DNA of 64,000 nucleotides, from NCBI GenBank assembly GCA_026874595.1, contig CM049312.1, forward strand, positions 23,739,956 through 23,803,955, given 5' to 3'. A program made the position numbers and the translations under genes. A model generated the notes under the pieces. The model did not search any database. It saw only the letters and a list, made by a program, of their open reading frames with translations, and was not told where the DNA came from. The stretch is from Sipunculus nudus (taxonomy: Eukaryota > Annelida > Sipuncula > Golfingiida > Sipunculidae). Below, piece by piece: positions 9,452 to 21,739 of the stretch. Numbering within the stretch: the stretch's first letter is position 1; each line of letters starts with the position of its first letter.

Positions 9452-10639
9452 TATATCCTTAATACAGTATAAAAATTAAGAAAACAGAGATGAGAATGAG
9501 ATCCTGGAGAAGTGGTGAAACGCTTGCAGTCGAGTACCTGCACGAATGCATCTGTTAAGTTGCCTCTTCAAATTATTATTTAGCAAATAAACTACCACGC
9601 GATTCACACTTGCCACGGCCTTATGTATTAAAGCCTGCTTATCGCATCTGAAACACGTGATAAGATTGTATATGTCTTTTTCTTTAATCATGTCCATTGT
9701 TGTCTACAATCACTAAAATAAATTAATAATAATAATAATGTGAGCATTAAAGACAACTCCCCTGCTTATGACTTTGTGCTAATTCTTCTGAGCCATCCAC
9801 TTGTCACAGGCCTCAGCAAATATCCCTTTCGATCCCCATCCGATATATCTAATCACGAACTATGTAATATCCTGTAGGATTAGAGCACGAAACCACCATG
9901 TTAGGAATGCCGGTTATGAATGTCTACCAATTAATACGCTGCTACTGTCCACCTCTTTCCATGGTTAAGGGAAGAGGTACTAGGGATCAAATTTAAGCTA
10001 GGATTGATTGTAAAACTTTGTGAGTAGGACTTGGAAGAAACATGGAAGCCAAGGCACCTAAACGCTGTGTGATGTTAAGTAGGGATATATTTTATACATA
10101 ATTATGTACCACGAGCGAATTTCAGTAATTATATAACATGGTTGTTACTGAAACGTAACGTATACCCTTTGACCATTGCCAGATCACCACTTCGTTGCAA
10201 TATTGTAGGTACTTCGTATCGTGATCATAGTTGAGTGGTGGTTATTCTAGTCCACGACGGTGTTTCATGAAGAAAAAATACTCATTCCCTTTGTCCTTTT
10301 TCAGTTAGATGTATTTAATATTTCGATACGCATGATGGGCGTTTATTTTATGGTGTTGGGTCAGAACTCCTCAGAATATTTTTCTCGAAATCGTCATATT
10401 GTTATCACATATGAACCGTAAACATTCTAGCGCTGATAACACTTTTTCGGAAGGCGTGCTGCTATTCTGAAACACCGCTTTGAAGGGCATGACCAATGTA
10501 TACCAGAATTGGGATTCGCTACAGATCGGTGTCCCATTGGGGAACCGAATTAAGAAATCGGGCCCAAAAACGCGACTAATGGTCCAAGTCAGTTATATAA
10601 TTTGCTTCAAATCCTTAAAATCTTTTATTTCACTACCAG
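9348..10639 (+). other. Copy A intron E7-E8 with (AT)n microsatellite
   Basis: About 33 AT repeats lie at 9391-9456, matching a shorter (AT)n at the same place in copy C (33363-33391). The rest, including 9700-10600, has no counterpart in C, where E8 follows E7 after only about 430 bp, and I recognise nothing coding in it. Confidence 0.5.
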
Positions 10640-10953
10640 GTTATTTGCCGGCGCCTGTCATTTTTGGAAAACTTATTGACAACACTTGCTTGGTTTGGAA
10701 ATTGAAATGTGGTGCTCGAAGTTCCTGCAGTCTGTACAACACCGACAGCTTTCGCTATCTCATACATGGAGTCGCCGCTGGCCTTTCCTTGCTAGTAGCC
10801 ATTTTGTTAGTCACTGGATGGAGGATAGCGGTAAAAGGAAATCAAGATGAAATCAAGATTAAGAGTGAGGAGCTGACGAAGAGTCTTCACAAAAATCATG
10901 AGAAACTGAAAGTGTTGAAAAGTCAGTCACAGGACATCACACCATCCGCTTGA
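10640..10953 (+). CDS. SLCO/OATP copy A, terminal exon E8 (TM11-12, C-terminus)
   Basis: The acceptor CACTACCAG|GTTATTTG (phase 1) completes the Gly codon from E7. It reads GYLPAPVIFGKLIDNTCLVW, the near-invariant OATP iPaPi.FG..ID..C..W motif, then CGARSSCSLYNTDSFRYLI and a last transmembrane helix (AAGLSLLVAILLVTGW). A charged, Lys/Glu-rich cytoplasmic tail of about 40 residues ends at the TGA at 10951. The open frame continues upstream into intron sequence, so the AG acceptor rather than the upstream ATG defines the start. Together E3-E8 give roughly 400 residues of an OATP. Confidence 0.9.
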
Positions 10954-11202
10954 TTAGGATGGGCCATACTTACCAGGGGTAATGATAGCCAGGGTATAAA
11001 TAACAAAGGTTAAAAAAAGTGCTATAAATGTCAAAGATTTGAAGTCGGACGTAATATATTGTCTATATGATCTGTGTAACACTTTTGTTGTTCTATTCAA
11101 ATCATATTATTCCTTCAGGAATTGATAACTATACTATAACACCTGTTTGTTGGGCTACTGTTATTTTTATCATTTCAGCCTGCTTTAGAGGTTTTACGGG
11201 AA

Positions 11203-11208
11203 AATAAA
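11203..11208 (+). terminator. Polyadenylation signal AATAAA of SLCO copy A
   Basis: AATAAA in gggaaAATAAAttattt, 250 bp after the copy A stop codon. The aligned place in copy C (gggaaaacatattattt, about 34310) has lost the signal. Confidence 0.55.
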
Positions 11209-11796
11209 TTATTTCATTGTGTGTCATCATTATGATTTTGTTTGTTTGCGCGGTTATAGGGAGCCGCATGAGGGGAAGTAAATATTAAAATAGGTTTTAT
11301 TTATCACATTTGTGTTTTTGTCTTTTATTTGTTTAAGGAAATCAAATAAAAACCACATATTTATCTAATATCTAAACATTCGGGTATGATATATTCACGG
11401 TATGTAGAAATGGTTCAGACACCTCTCAGTGGATGCCGTGGTTTATTAATAATGATACTTAAAACGTAAGGTGGATTTTTTAGGATCATCTTCTTGAGAG
11501 GACGGCTGTTGTATTTTCACTAATGAATAGTGAACTAATATATAAAAAGTTTGGGACTAGTGTGACCTTTAACTATTTTGAAAGGTTTAATAATAGGGGA
11601 TTTCTTATATTTCAATAAAATGAATGACTAAACAATAAACGTATAACAAAGGGATCGTACAGAAACGTATTATACATATAACGTGTTTAATAAAATGTTA
11701 ATTAAAATATTCATTTTGGTGTGACATTTCGTGAATTACAGGTTTGGCGTTTGATTCTTGAACAGTGAATACTATCACCATTATATGCATGTCGTA

Positions 11797-12719
11797 TGGT
11801 ACATGTCATAATAAAGGATATGAATATATATTCGGCTTCATTTATAAACACATTCATTAATGGCGATTGGAGTCAAGAGAGACTGGTTGTAACACCGATC
11901 AAATTTTCAAATTAATGGACGCCCTTTTTAGGAAATGTCAACCAGTCTTCATCACAAAACTAACGATCAGGATGAGCCTTTGATAAACAATAATATAATT
12001 ACGTATGGATAGTACAAGTGGAAACGAATACAATTAATCATCTTCACTTAGAGCAAAACATGTAACCAGAAATGACGTATCTCAAGCGATATCCCTAGAC
12101 CTAATCAGAATTAGCATCAGACTTTATCATCAGACCATTCGACAGTAGGCTATGTTTACTTAGTTTCTTCTGGAAAACTTGTTATCAGTTCAAGTGCCTT
12201 TCACAGGATTCTGTTTCAATCTGCTAAACAACTTTACAATTTTTCAAACACGAAGACCAGTGTGTAGTCATAATTTCCTTTTCATTTTCCCAAACTTATT
12301 ATAACGCAAACACAGACGATGCAAGGTGTTCAAGAAGTATTTGGAGAATTTTAAAAGTAAAATAGAGATTCATTTTTCAAAGATTGGAAAGAAAAAGGGA
12401 AAAGATGGAAAGGGATTTAAAATTTAATTTTATCTTATCGGTTTTGATGTACTGATGATCACCGGTCATAATTACTTCAATGGCTGTGTCCGCATGTTGG
12501 ATAAGCAATACGGACTATCCAGCACAGATACGAGGTTCCTGGGCACAGACAGCATAACCACGGTCCCTATGTCACTGATTTGTTTTTATTTAGGTGATAA
12601 ATACAACAAAGCAACGATTATTGGATTTTCCCCCATGACCTTTTAGGTCTGCCTTGTTACCCATAATCTTTTTTGACAACACCACTCATTCATTTACAAC
12701 AGCCAGCCTCACAGCGCAG
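11797..12719 (+). repeat. Tandem duplicate 1 of SLCO 5' flank + start of E1
   Basis: This block, from gtacatgtcataataaagg through the first part of E1, is repeated directly at 12720 to about 13640 and a third time at about 34935-35850. Shared landmarks are ttaatggcgattgga.tcaaga, taacaccgatcacatt, the aagtggaaacgaataca stretch and a gaaagaaaaagggaaaag block. Copy 1 ends abruptly inside E1 where copy 2 begins (at gtggtacatgtcataatgaag). Confidence 0.75.
12455..12646 (+). pseudogene. SLCO exon E1 fragment (copy B0, truncated)
   Basis: The reading MITGHNYFNGCVRMLDKQYG continues with LSSTDTRFL and GDKYNKAT, the OATP N-terminal TM1-TM2 motif (Y.KG.VR.LEKQYGLSS...). It has a missing codon block in the ...VGADSI... 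region and a stop after SPMTF. It is cut by the tandem duplication boundary near 12719. No start codon context matching copy C survives. A dead E1 duplicate. Confidence 0.75.
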
Positions 12720-13640
12720 TGGTACATGTCATAATGAAGAACATGAACAGTAACAAAATTTGCATTTTTTGGTTCATTTATAAACACATTTATTAATGGC
12801 GATTGGACTCAAGACAGACTGGACTGGTTGTAACACCGATCACATTAAAAAAAATAGATGGTCTTATTCGAAAATGTCAACCAGTCTACATCACAAAACT
12901 ACCGATCAGGATGAGCTTTGATAAACAATAAAATGATTACGTATGGAAAGTACAAGTGGAAACGAATACAATCAATCATCTTCACTTAGAGCAAAATATG
13001 TAACCAGAAATGACGTAACTCAAGCGACATTACTAGACCTAATCTGAATTAGCATTGGACCTAAGGATCAGACCATTCGGCAGTAAGCTATGTTTATTTT
13101 GTTTCTTCTGGCAAACTTGATATCAGTTTAAGTGTTTTTTCACAGGATTCTGTTTCAATCAAGCTCAACAACTCTACAATTTTATAAAACACGAAGACCA
13201 GTGTTAAGTCATAATTTCCTTTATAATTTTCCCAAACTTATTATAACGCAAACACATATGATGCAAGGTGTTCCGGAAGTAGTGGGAGAGTTGTCGAAGA
13301 AAAAGTGAGATTCATTTTTTTCAAAAAATGGAAAGAAAAAGGGAAAAGATCGAAAGGGATTAAATTTAATATCATCTTATCGGTTTTGATGTACTGATGA
13401 TCACCGGTCATATTGACTTCAAAGGCTGTGTCCGCATGTTGGAGAAGCAAAACGGACTATCCAGCACAGATATGAGGTTTCTGGTGGGCACAGACAGCAT
13501 AACCACGGTCCCTATATCACTGATTTAAGTCTATTTAGGTGATATACAACAAAGTAAAATTTATTGGATTTTCGTCCGTGATCTTTTCGGTCTGCTGTGT
13601 GATTCATAAGCTGTTTTGACAACACCACCCATGTATTTAC
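12720..13640 (+). repeat. Tandem duplicate 2 of SLCO 5' flank + E1 start
   Basis: Second unit of the roughly 0.92 kb tandem duplication, running into the fuller E1 of copy B1. Confidence 0.7.
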
Positions 13641-15205
13641 CAAAGCCGGCCTCACAGCGCAGTAAACCTCTCCGAAGTGCATTACAGCACCTACAAGGCG
13701 CCGGTATTTGTCTGCAAAAGCATAGATGTGATATGTAGGAAGACGGAGCACACGAACCTATGACGTGAAGACTCCTATATCTGACGTTACCAAGGGGGCA
13801 CATGTTATGTTTGTAAAATCCAGGATCCTTTACGGTCTCGGTGAGTCACCTTGTGTCTCTCTTGGATGCGTGTACCTCTATGACAGTCGCAGGAAGACAA
13901 TAGTATCAGCAGACATAGTATTGTACTTCAAAACATCATAGAGAAAAAAATAATTAGAAAAATGTTTTAGTAAAAGACTTTTCATATTATTTAATTTTAT
14001 ATCATCTGCAGAATTCATGCCTATGTTATATTGCAGAATATACCAGTTTATTGTGGGTAGATACTTGATGATAGCACTGTACACCAGTGTACTTTTGGTA
14101 TATAGTTGAATAAATATCAACTGAATAAACTTTTGTTCTATGTTCGGACAGGGATCCCTGCTTCGAAGGTCCTCCTTGGACCATTTACTGGACATATTTT
14201 CTCTGGTGTCAAAGTTTCGGTGTCTGTTGATTTAAGAGGTAAGTTAACAAATAATATTTGGAGTAAGCGAATTTCTTATAAGCATTATTCCATAGGGTTG
14301 TAATCATCTCTAAATACCATGACCCTTATTATGATATAAGGTAAATTATTCAAGGTGATAGTCCCGCTGATACTTGCATTGAAAAATAAACAAACATAAC
14401 ATAATAGAAGATGCCAGCCTTGTCTGCTGGTTTTTTAAAGTGCTAACTTATATTCACATTATTCCCTATTACTATCTGCCAAAATTTTTTTATCTTTCCT
14501 TGCGTTACTTATTCTTTCAAATACTGACTATTAATATCCAACGCGAATTATCATTGAAAAATTTCTATTTATATTCTTACCACTACATGTATCTCTCCAT
14601 GGTTCCAGGAAAATGTTTCTGATATTTTTTAGATTATTATTATGCCCACGCTTCCCCGGAGCCTGTTGGTTTTGGTTCCTTGTACATGGGACAGGAGTGC
14701 TAGTTTTCGGCTTACCGATGTTTACATTTCCGTCCACGTTTGCAGATATTAAACAGCCTCAAATGAAAAAGTCAAAGAGAGCCGAAGGACAAGAGTTCGG
14801 TTGTCATCAAAAAAGCATTGTATCGGCTTTTGTGTTTACTAGTTAGTTTCCTTTGAGAACCTTTTAGGCCCCTTTTTCTAAAATTCACAATTTTTTCACA
14901 ATGTTTGTGTTTATAATATTTGCAAACTCGCTTCTGCTATCTGTAACGAATGGTACTCCCTCTGTACATCTTTAAACTTATCTCAGCAAAGACATGATGG
15001 AATTCTCCACATTGTTTTTGTGATATTGAAAAACCAACCAAGCAATACATATAGATAAGAAGTTTCTAATAGAGAGGTCCAGAGAATCTGCTCTTTTCAT
15101 TATAAATATGGGTTATTTATTTAATAGAGACAGCTGATAGTATACGGACACTGGTATCCAGGAAAGTTTGTAAGGTATATGTGGTCGTCAGTTGGATTCA
15201 TATAT
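13380..15205 (+). pseudogene. SLCO/OATP copy B1 (E1-E4 only, decayed)
   Basis: E1 (about 13395-13918) still shows FKGCVRMLEKQNGLSSTD, a stop (ctgatTTAAgt) in TM2, several indels and a GLGESPCVSLG segment. Its donor, GT in D and B2, is TA. E2 is 14152-14238 (acceptor CGGACAG, donor AGAG|GTAAGT), open and reading GIPASKVLLGPFTGHIFSGV. E3 starts at about 14629 and keeps PGACWFWFLV...FGLPMF, but a deletion of about 10 bp next to the acceptor shifts its frame. E4 (about 15132-15205) is truncated after VVVSW. No E5-E8 follows, so B1 is a 5' half-copy. Confidence 0.8.
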
Positions 15206-16090
15206 TTCTATATACCATACCATGAACATTTTGCTATTTTTGTTTTATTTAAACACAAATGATAATAATCATCCGAAAAAATCTGGTATAATCCTTACGT
15301 CATATACTTGGTTCTACTTTGTCGGCCAGTATCCAGTGGGAAGCCTCCTGAGAGTCTTTCCTACTTTGTTGATTAGAAAATCTTTTTACTCAATGAGTTA
15401 CCGAGGGAGGTGTTATACCTGCTTTGTTATTGAAGCTCTGAGCATATTTCGCAGCTGAAGTAAGTGATGGTTGGTGTTTTGTGCAGGCGGCTGCTACACT
15501 TTTACTTCCTTGAAATGGATTGAAAAGGCTTCGAAGTTCCGAGAATGAATCAATCGACAGCAGGCGCACAATCAGAGATGAATAATGCTTCCTGGGGAAA
15601 ACCATTTACTTCGGGCTGTAAGGCGGACACGTTCGAAATGGGAGCTAGGTACAAGATGCCTGACACACACCTTTTGCATGATATTTGACTACAGGAGACA
15701 TACCGCATATTAAGACGGCATGACAAAGGGCTGGGACCAGTTACAGGCTAGTGTCACACTAATGCCTCGCTTAAAAGCTTCTCACGTTGTTTTAATTTCC
15801 TGGTGTTTTGTTTATGTTGGTTTGGTATATGGATTTCTTCATGTAAGCGATCAAAATTTAAACGTCAACCACACTAGATACTGGGGTATCTGTTTCAAGG
15901 CTTGATATTTATTATGGCCAAGCGTTCTTTAGGCCCCGTTTTGTCTTTCATCATATTTATCGTGTAATAACAACAAAACAGTGTAGCTCGATCTCTAGGG
16001 GCGTGCAATGTCAAGAGAACCAAAGATCCTCTTGCAATTGTGGCCAACATACCTTGGACTTAGACCGGTCATATTTTTTTCTCATTATAG
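15206..16090 (+). other. Region after truncated copy B1
   Basis: No recognisable exon. A short stretch (ggaagcctcctgagagt, about 15340) is shared with about 39998, otherwise I see nothing I can name. Confidence 0.35.
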
Positions 16091-16172
16091 GCACTTTTAG
16101 CTTCATCAGTTATCATAAAGACCCTACCATTTTAAAATTTTGGAGAAGGCTAGTTGTAAATTGATTCTTTAG
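16091..16172 (+). other. Exon-like 82-bp segment, copy 1
   Basis: After TCATTATAG an open stretch reads TFSFISYHKDPTILKFWRRL VVN. It is repeated with the same frame and length at 17971-18052. Here a TGA follows and the donor GT is absent. I do not recognise the peptide. Confidence 0.35.
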
Positions 16173-16289
16173 TCTGACTCTGTTTAAGGTTGCACTGATA
16201 GCATTGAGTGTGTATATGCTGGACAACTTGGTGTGCAGGACAAGAACACAGAGAAAAAGTCAGTACTTTTTGGCTTCTTTAGCTTGTCA

Positions 16290-16570
16290 CATGAGTGACC
16301 GATAATTCGCATCATAGGAACTGTAAATATGTAGTCCTTGCCTACAAAAAAACCGTATCTCTGTTGGACAGTCCATATTGCTTATGCAACATGCGGACAC
16401 AACCCTTTGAAGTACGTGTGACCAAAGATTATAACACATGCTAAATGTATAACAAAATAGTATAAACAGTTAATTCCTTTGGATCTTTATCTGCGTTTTT
16501 CTAACCAATTAGTGACCTAAACTGATCCTCGATGGCTCTTATCCTGTTTCTTCAGCATCTTTTATCACCT
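16290..16570 (-). pseudogene. Inverted SLCO exon E1 fragment
   Basis: On the minus strand, about 16570 down to 16320, the sequence aligns with E1 of copy C: gaa-acaggataagagccatcgag..., ggaattaactgttta, tcacacgtacttcaaaggg, tgtccgcatgttgc.taagcaatatggact, then a TTTTTTGTAGGCAAGGAC stretch matching the FLVGAD codons. It has a stop and several indels. It is the only SLCO segment in the window on the minus strand, so it records an inversion or an inverted duplication. Confidence 0.7.
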
Positions 16571-17329
16571 GCTTTGAAATGTAATGAAAATGTAAAAGTA
16601 CTCTTAATTAATTTACGACAGGTTTCTATCTGATAATGATGTTCACTTTGTTATGCTAAAAGTAAATATAGAAAGTTTATTAAGATACTTAAAGCATTTT
16701 CGGTGTTTCATGCTTTTCATTGAAAATAACAAGGGGTACAGAGCTTATTATTGAATAATACGATCATTGACCCAAATGGTAATTCTGATTTGCAGGGCTT
16801 TCAGGAACGCGGGAGTGTGCGTTTCTGGTCAAAAGCTTGGCCTATTGATATTCCCGGAATAAGTTTAGGTATGTGGCATAAGACACCAATATATTAGTCA
16901 TAATTTTAATTTCAAAATATTCTGTGGGGGACATTAATTACATTAAAATGTCTGACTATAAATATTCTCACCCTGAGTAACATCGGTTACATTTTAGGAA
17001 TTATAAAAAGCTTTATTTAAACCTGTATATTAATGTCTTAGTTCGATTAAAATGAAATAAACATTATAACATACGGATCTCAGTGAACAGTACAATGTAA
17101 TCAGACGATTTTTCAATCTGAAAATGTTTCTGATGGAACGTGTAATTGAAATTTCATATTACTATTCGTGTTACTCATTTATCACACTAACTGCAGATAG
17201 CACAACAATGGTAGTGCTCAAAGTTCAGATGTAATACTTTGTATCTGGATATTAACGAATTGGTATTTAAGCAATACACCATGTATAAAATGTTATCTTT
17301 TATTTGTTTGAATCTTAATGATATATCGA

Positions 17330-17725
17330 AACACGAAATTTTAACTAAATAACATATTGGAGAAAAACAAGCAGAATCACACCAGTTAGAAATTCTGCAC
17401 CCAGGATTTTGTTTTCTCAATGTATTCCAACTTGAAAATCGATTATTCAGGAAATACAAGATGTTTTGAACCATATTAATTCATATCCAGCTTCAAATAT
17501 TAATACTCTAAAATTTTAATTTACACCTATGATTAGAAAACAATTTAATTCTCAGTACAAACACATGAAACGTTCAACAAAGTCACACAAATTAAGCTTG
17601 AAAATCTTTGATTGGTTGAATAGTAATATATGGCACGGATGATTTAATCACAGGGCGAAAAGGTCACCTTTCTGGTAGCCTGAGGTAGGCGTCAAGATCG
17701 ACAAAAAGTTGTTATCCTTTTCATT
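17330..17725 (+). repeat. Paralogous 5' flank segment (matches 40785-41130)
   Basis: A diverged match runs from aagc.gaatcaca.cagtta at about 17368 to cgaaaaggtca..tttctgg at about 17660-17680. The counterpart lies upstream of copy D. It marks ancestral upstream sequence of the SLCO unit. Noncoding. Confidence 0.5.
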
Positions 17726-17729
17726 CAGA

Positions 17730-18235
17730 AGTAGCGTTAGCCTGTACTGATTCATGATATCAATATATCGATCACTCCACAAGGCTGACCCACATCCTAT
17801 TTCCCAACTAATCCTGTTTATCGATTCAAAATGTTAGCATTGACTAAAAATAACGCTGTCCAGATAGGCCTTTTTTCTTGGCGTTATATTCATCCTTGGA
17901 CAGGGACTGATGTTACGTCTAAGACTAAACGTATTTTTCCTTTAACCAGTTATGTTTTTACTCATTATAGGCAATATTAGCTTCATCAGCTTTCATGAAG
18001 ACCTTACAATTTTAAAATTTGTGGGAAGGCTAGGTGTAAATCGATTCTTTAGGTGTAAATGGAATCATCGATATCGATTTCTCTACAAGACTGACCCACA
18101 TCCTAATTTCCAACTAATCCTGTGTATCGATTCAAAACCTTTGCATTGACCACCAAAAAAAAAATAAATAAATAAAACGCTGCCTCAGATAGGCCTTTTC
18201 TTCTTGTTGTTATATTCACTCTGCTGAAAAATTTA
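17730..18235 (+). repeat. Tandem duplication, offset about 306 bp, upstream of copy B2
   Basis: The segment ctgacccacatcct...ttccaactaatcctgt.tatcgattcaaaa...gataggcctttt at about 17785-17880 recurs at about 18091-18205 with an inserted A/T-rich stretch. The second 82-bp exon-like segment (17971-18052) lies between the two. Confidence 0.65.
17971..18052 (+). other. Exon-like 82-bp segment, copy 2 (AG...GT bounded)
   Basis: Flanked by ATTATAG and AG|GTGTAAAT, it reads NISFISFHEDLTILKFVGRL GVNRFF without a stop. Compared with the copy at 16091, changes are consistent with the same frame (Y/F, K/E, P/L). No family is recognised. It may be an unrecognised 5' exon or a chance open stretch. Confidence 0.35.
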
Positions 18236-20189
18236 AGGGGATAAATTTATTCACTTTTAACTTGTCAATCCTGTTGTTTCTGACAATGTCCGGTCATGCG
18301 TACTTCAAAGGTTATGTTCGCATGTTAGAAGCACTAGGGACTGTCAAGGACGGTCACGAGGTTTCTCGAAGGTGCGGTTTGTATGCCTATTTTACTAATT
18401 ACTGGTTATTTATGTTATAAATTGAACAAGGCAAAACATACTCCGGTTCAAGCCATGATCTTGTAAGTCAGCTGTGTAATCCATGCTCTCCATGTTTAAA
18501 ACATATCTTGAATGAATAACAGCACTCACAATGCGACGGTATTTGTCGGCAAAAGAAAAAAATGCGATGTGTAGGAATATAACAACGAACGATACAAGCG
18601 CGTTGAAGTCTCCAATATCTGCATTACTTCCAGGGCTTATGTTTTTTGTTGTTTTTTTTTGGAAGTAGCTAGGATCCTTCATAGCCTCGGGGAATATCAG
18701 TCTACGTACCGCTTGGGCATGCGTTCATCTATACAAGTCTCGGCAAGACTCAAGCGTCACCATATATATAGGTTTGTACTACAAACCATTATGAAGACAC
18801 ACATTTTTGAATGTTTACTAATTTTATATTATCTAGGATATGCTTAATGGCTACGTTATTGCAGGATCTCTTTACAGGAATTTACCTCCGGTAGATAATC
18901 GACAGTTCTGTGTCCTGACAGGGATTCTCGCTTCGATGATTCCTTTGGGATCATTTTCTTGGCAAATTACCTCTGGTGTCATTGCTTCTGTTAGAAAGGT
19001 AAGTTTAGCTACATTTAATATAAACTTATTTATTTTACATGGATTTTACAAGTAGTTATTAAACTAATTAAGGCATTCTCCATGGCTCAGATCATGGCGT
19101 TCGGAATTCTGTAGGGGTGGAAGAAAACAGGGACCCCGGAGAAAACCATTTAGAACCCATCCACAAGAATATCAGAGTGAGATCGTTTTCAATACAATTT
19201 CCGGGATTTATTTCAGGAATAGTTGTTTGAAAACATGAAATGGTATAAAAACCTTAAATAACACTTAAAGGATGCCTATATCTGTAATACGAGCGGTGAG
19301 CCTCTTATAATTTTAGCCACTTGTTATATATTGATGATATTCTAAATGTGTTCACTGTATCTTTACATATGTCATTTCCGTACCACCATGAACTACGTCT
19401 CCAATGACACATTTCCCCTATTTCTGGATTATTAACCATGATCATCCGGTCCACGTTTCTATAGGAATGTTTCAGAATATCCAATTTCACAAAGAGTTCG
19501 AAATTTCCTTCGAAATATATCTTGTATTTTCAGAATATTCCTTGCCATCGTCGGACCGATGTTTCCCTGGAGCTTGGTGGTTAGAGTTTCTGGTACTGGC
19601 CGAAGGATTGCTAGTATCTGCCTTCATGATGTTTTTATTTCCGCCTACATTTGCTGCACATAGACCGCCTCAAACAGAAAACATATGAGAGAAAAGAAAT
19701 GCAAATTTATTTGTCATCTATAAGGTAATGTTTCAAAGGTGGTTTGTTTTTGCACACGTTTGAAACCGCCGAATGTTTTTTTATTGTTTATTATTGTTCG
19801 ATTCACATTTCTATAAATATCCCTGGTTTCTTTACAGATATGGCTGGTAGAATACGGATATCGGCGTCCAGACTAGTTTACCTGATTTTTTTACCGTCAA
19901 TTGGTTACTTGTGCTCGTTGTAAGTGCATTATTTTCGAATTTAAATCGCTACTTAGAGGTCCATTTTTGAGTACCAGTGTATAAAGCAAATATGATCAGA
20001 GGTAATTTGGACCGCATTTTCAAATTTTTATTAACCAACGCAGTAACAGGATGATAGTTCATATAATTCTTATATCTATTACAATCAGTCGATACCTTTC
20101 ATGAAATCTCCTTACATTTTATATAAGAATACTAATAACACTATTGAATAATATTAGTATAATAAAAGAAATAAGGTTGACCCCTTATA

Positions 20190-20262
20190 GCTCAGCTGAC
20201 GGGAAATCCATCTGTTTGTATGCCTTTCTGTCCGTCCGTCCGTCTGTCTGTTAGTCCGTTAA
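20190..20262 (+). repeat. Head module of intronic array (agctcagctgac ... tccgtccgtccgtctgtctg)
   Basis: A GCTCAGCTGAC box followed by a pyrimidine-rich TCCGTC/TCTG run heads the array here. Similar modules lie near 28961 + 29345 (copy C, split by the foldback element) and, inverted, at 54365-54445 and 63815-63840. Confidence 0.45.
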
Positions 20263-20929
20263 CAGGGCACAAAATCGTAATCGCTTGACCTAGAAACTTC
20301 TAAGTGAAAACCCATGGAGGGCCATAAGAAATCTCCTTGGAAACTTGACATTAGGCCACTGTGACCTCCGAGCTATGGGTCTCGAAAATACCTCCAGAAT
20401 AATTAAAAAATTGATACAAAAGGCCCAGTATCTGAATAACCAATTCATTGATTACCATGATTTACTCCATACATATTGATGAAATAGTGTTTTTCTCTAT
20501 TTTGAGACCTTCAATAAAGAAGCCAGGACGTTTATAAGGCACATACCGTAACCATTAGACCTAGAAACTTCTGACTGTACATCCAGGGAGGTTTTAGCAA
20601 AATCTCCTTTAAAACTAGAAATATGGTCACCGTGGCTTATATTCTTTGAGTTATAGGGAAAACATGATTTGAGCAAAAGGATAGTCAGATGACCTCAAAA
20701 TGTATCCGTTAGGCCTAAATCTTCTAACGCAACATCTGGGGAGTTTCTGGGCAGAATCCTTAAACTAGGCTATGATGTATTGATCATATATTCCGCGAGT
20801 AAATGGCCCGAACCATGACTATGACCACCTGACAGTTAGAAATGGCATAAATGTTATCCGTCAAACCTAGAAACGTTTAACTGTACATCAAGGGAGGTCC
20901 TTTGCAAATCTCCTCAGAAACCTGATATA

Positions 20930-20944
20930 AGGTCACGGTGACCT
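20930..20944. promoter_or_regulatory. Perfect inverted nuclear-receptor half-sites, IR3 (AGGTCACGGTGACCT)
   Basis: Two AGGTCA half-sites form an inverted repeat with a 3-bp spacer, the layout of an oestrogen response element. Whether any receptor binds is unknown. Confidence 0.5.
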
Positions 20945-21553
20945 ATATTCTGCAAGCTACCTGCCGATAACGTATTTGCAAACCAGGAGAGTTAGACGGG
21001 GCACAACTTGAATCCATTTGGCCTACAGTCTCATGATGTAACATTGAGGGAGGTCCAGGATAAATGTCTTTGGAAATAAGAAATTATGTCACTGCTATCA
21101 CTCTTCTGTGCGCTATAGAAAAAATCAAAATTTGAGCACAATGGAAGTCAGGTGTGCACAAACTGTAACCGTGAGATACAGATTCTTCTAATGTAATAAT
21201 AAGGAAAGTCTTGGGCAACTTTTCATGGGATTGAAATTATGCCATGATGACCTATATTTTCCGAGCGCCTGGCCAGAAAAATAGATTTTGAACAACAAGA
21301 CAGTCAGACAGGATAGAAGTTGTAACTGTTAGGTCTAGAACCTTATCACACAAAATCCAAGGAGGTTCTAGCCAAATCTCCTTTTAAACCTGAAAGTAGG
21401 TTATAGTGACCTATATTCTACAAGCAACTGGCCAGAAAGTATGCGTTTGAGCACCTAGACAGTCATGCATTGCTCAACACTTTACTATTGGACATAGAAC
21501 CTTCTTATTTGACATCCAGGGAGGTGCTTGGGAAGTCTTTGAATCCTGATATT

Positions 21554-21568
21554 AGGTCACTGTGACCT
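21554..21568. promoter_or_regulatory. Perfect ERE-type palindrome (AGGTCACTGTGACCT)
   Basis: This is identical, on the opposite strand, to the classical 15-bp vitellogenin-type element AGGTCACAGTGACCT. It lies within a unit of the 156-bp array; the other units carry one- to several-base variants. Confidence 0.55.
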
Positions 21569-21739
21569 ATAGTCTCCAAGATATTAGCAGGAAACCTAAT
21601 TTTGAGCATCCAGAAAGTCTGTCATGTCAAAAATCTTAACTGTTGGCTCTAGAAATGTCCTTCTCAATATAAAGGAAGGACACTGTAACGTCTGCTTTTA
21701 CATCTAAAATGTGGTTAGTGTGACTTTAAGTCTGTGAGA

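Noticed and set aside
10480..10639. In-frame upstream extension of E8, with an ATG at 10480.
   Set aside because: It is intron sequence. The AG acceptor at 10638-10639, the phase from E7 and the match in copy C all place the exon start at 10640.
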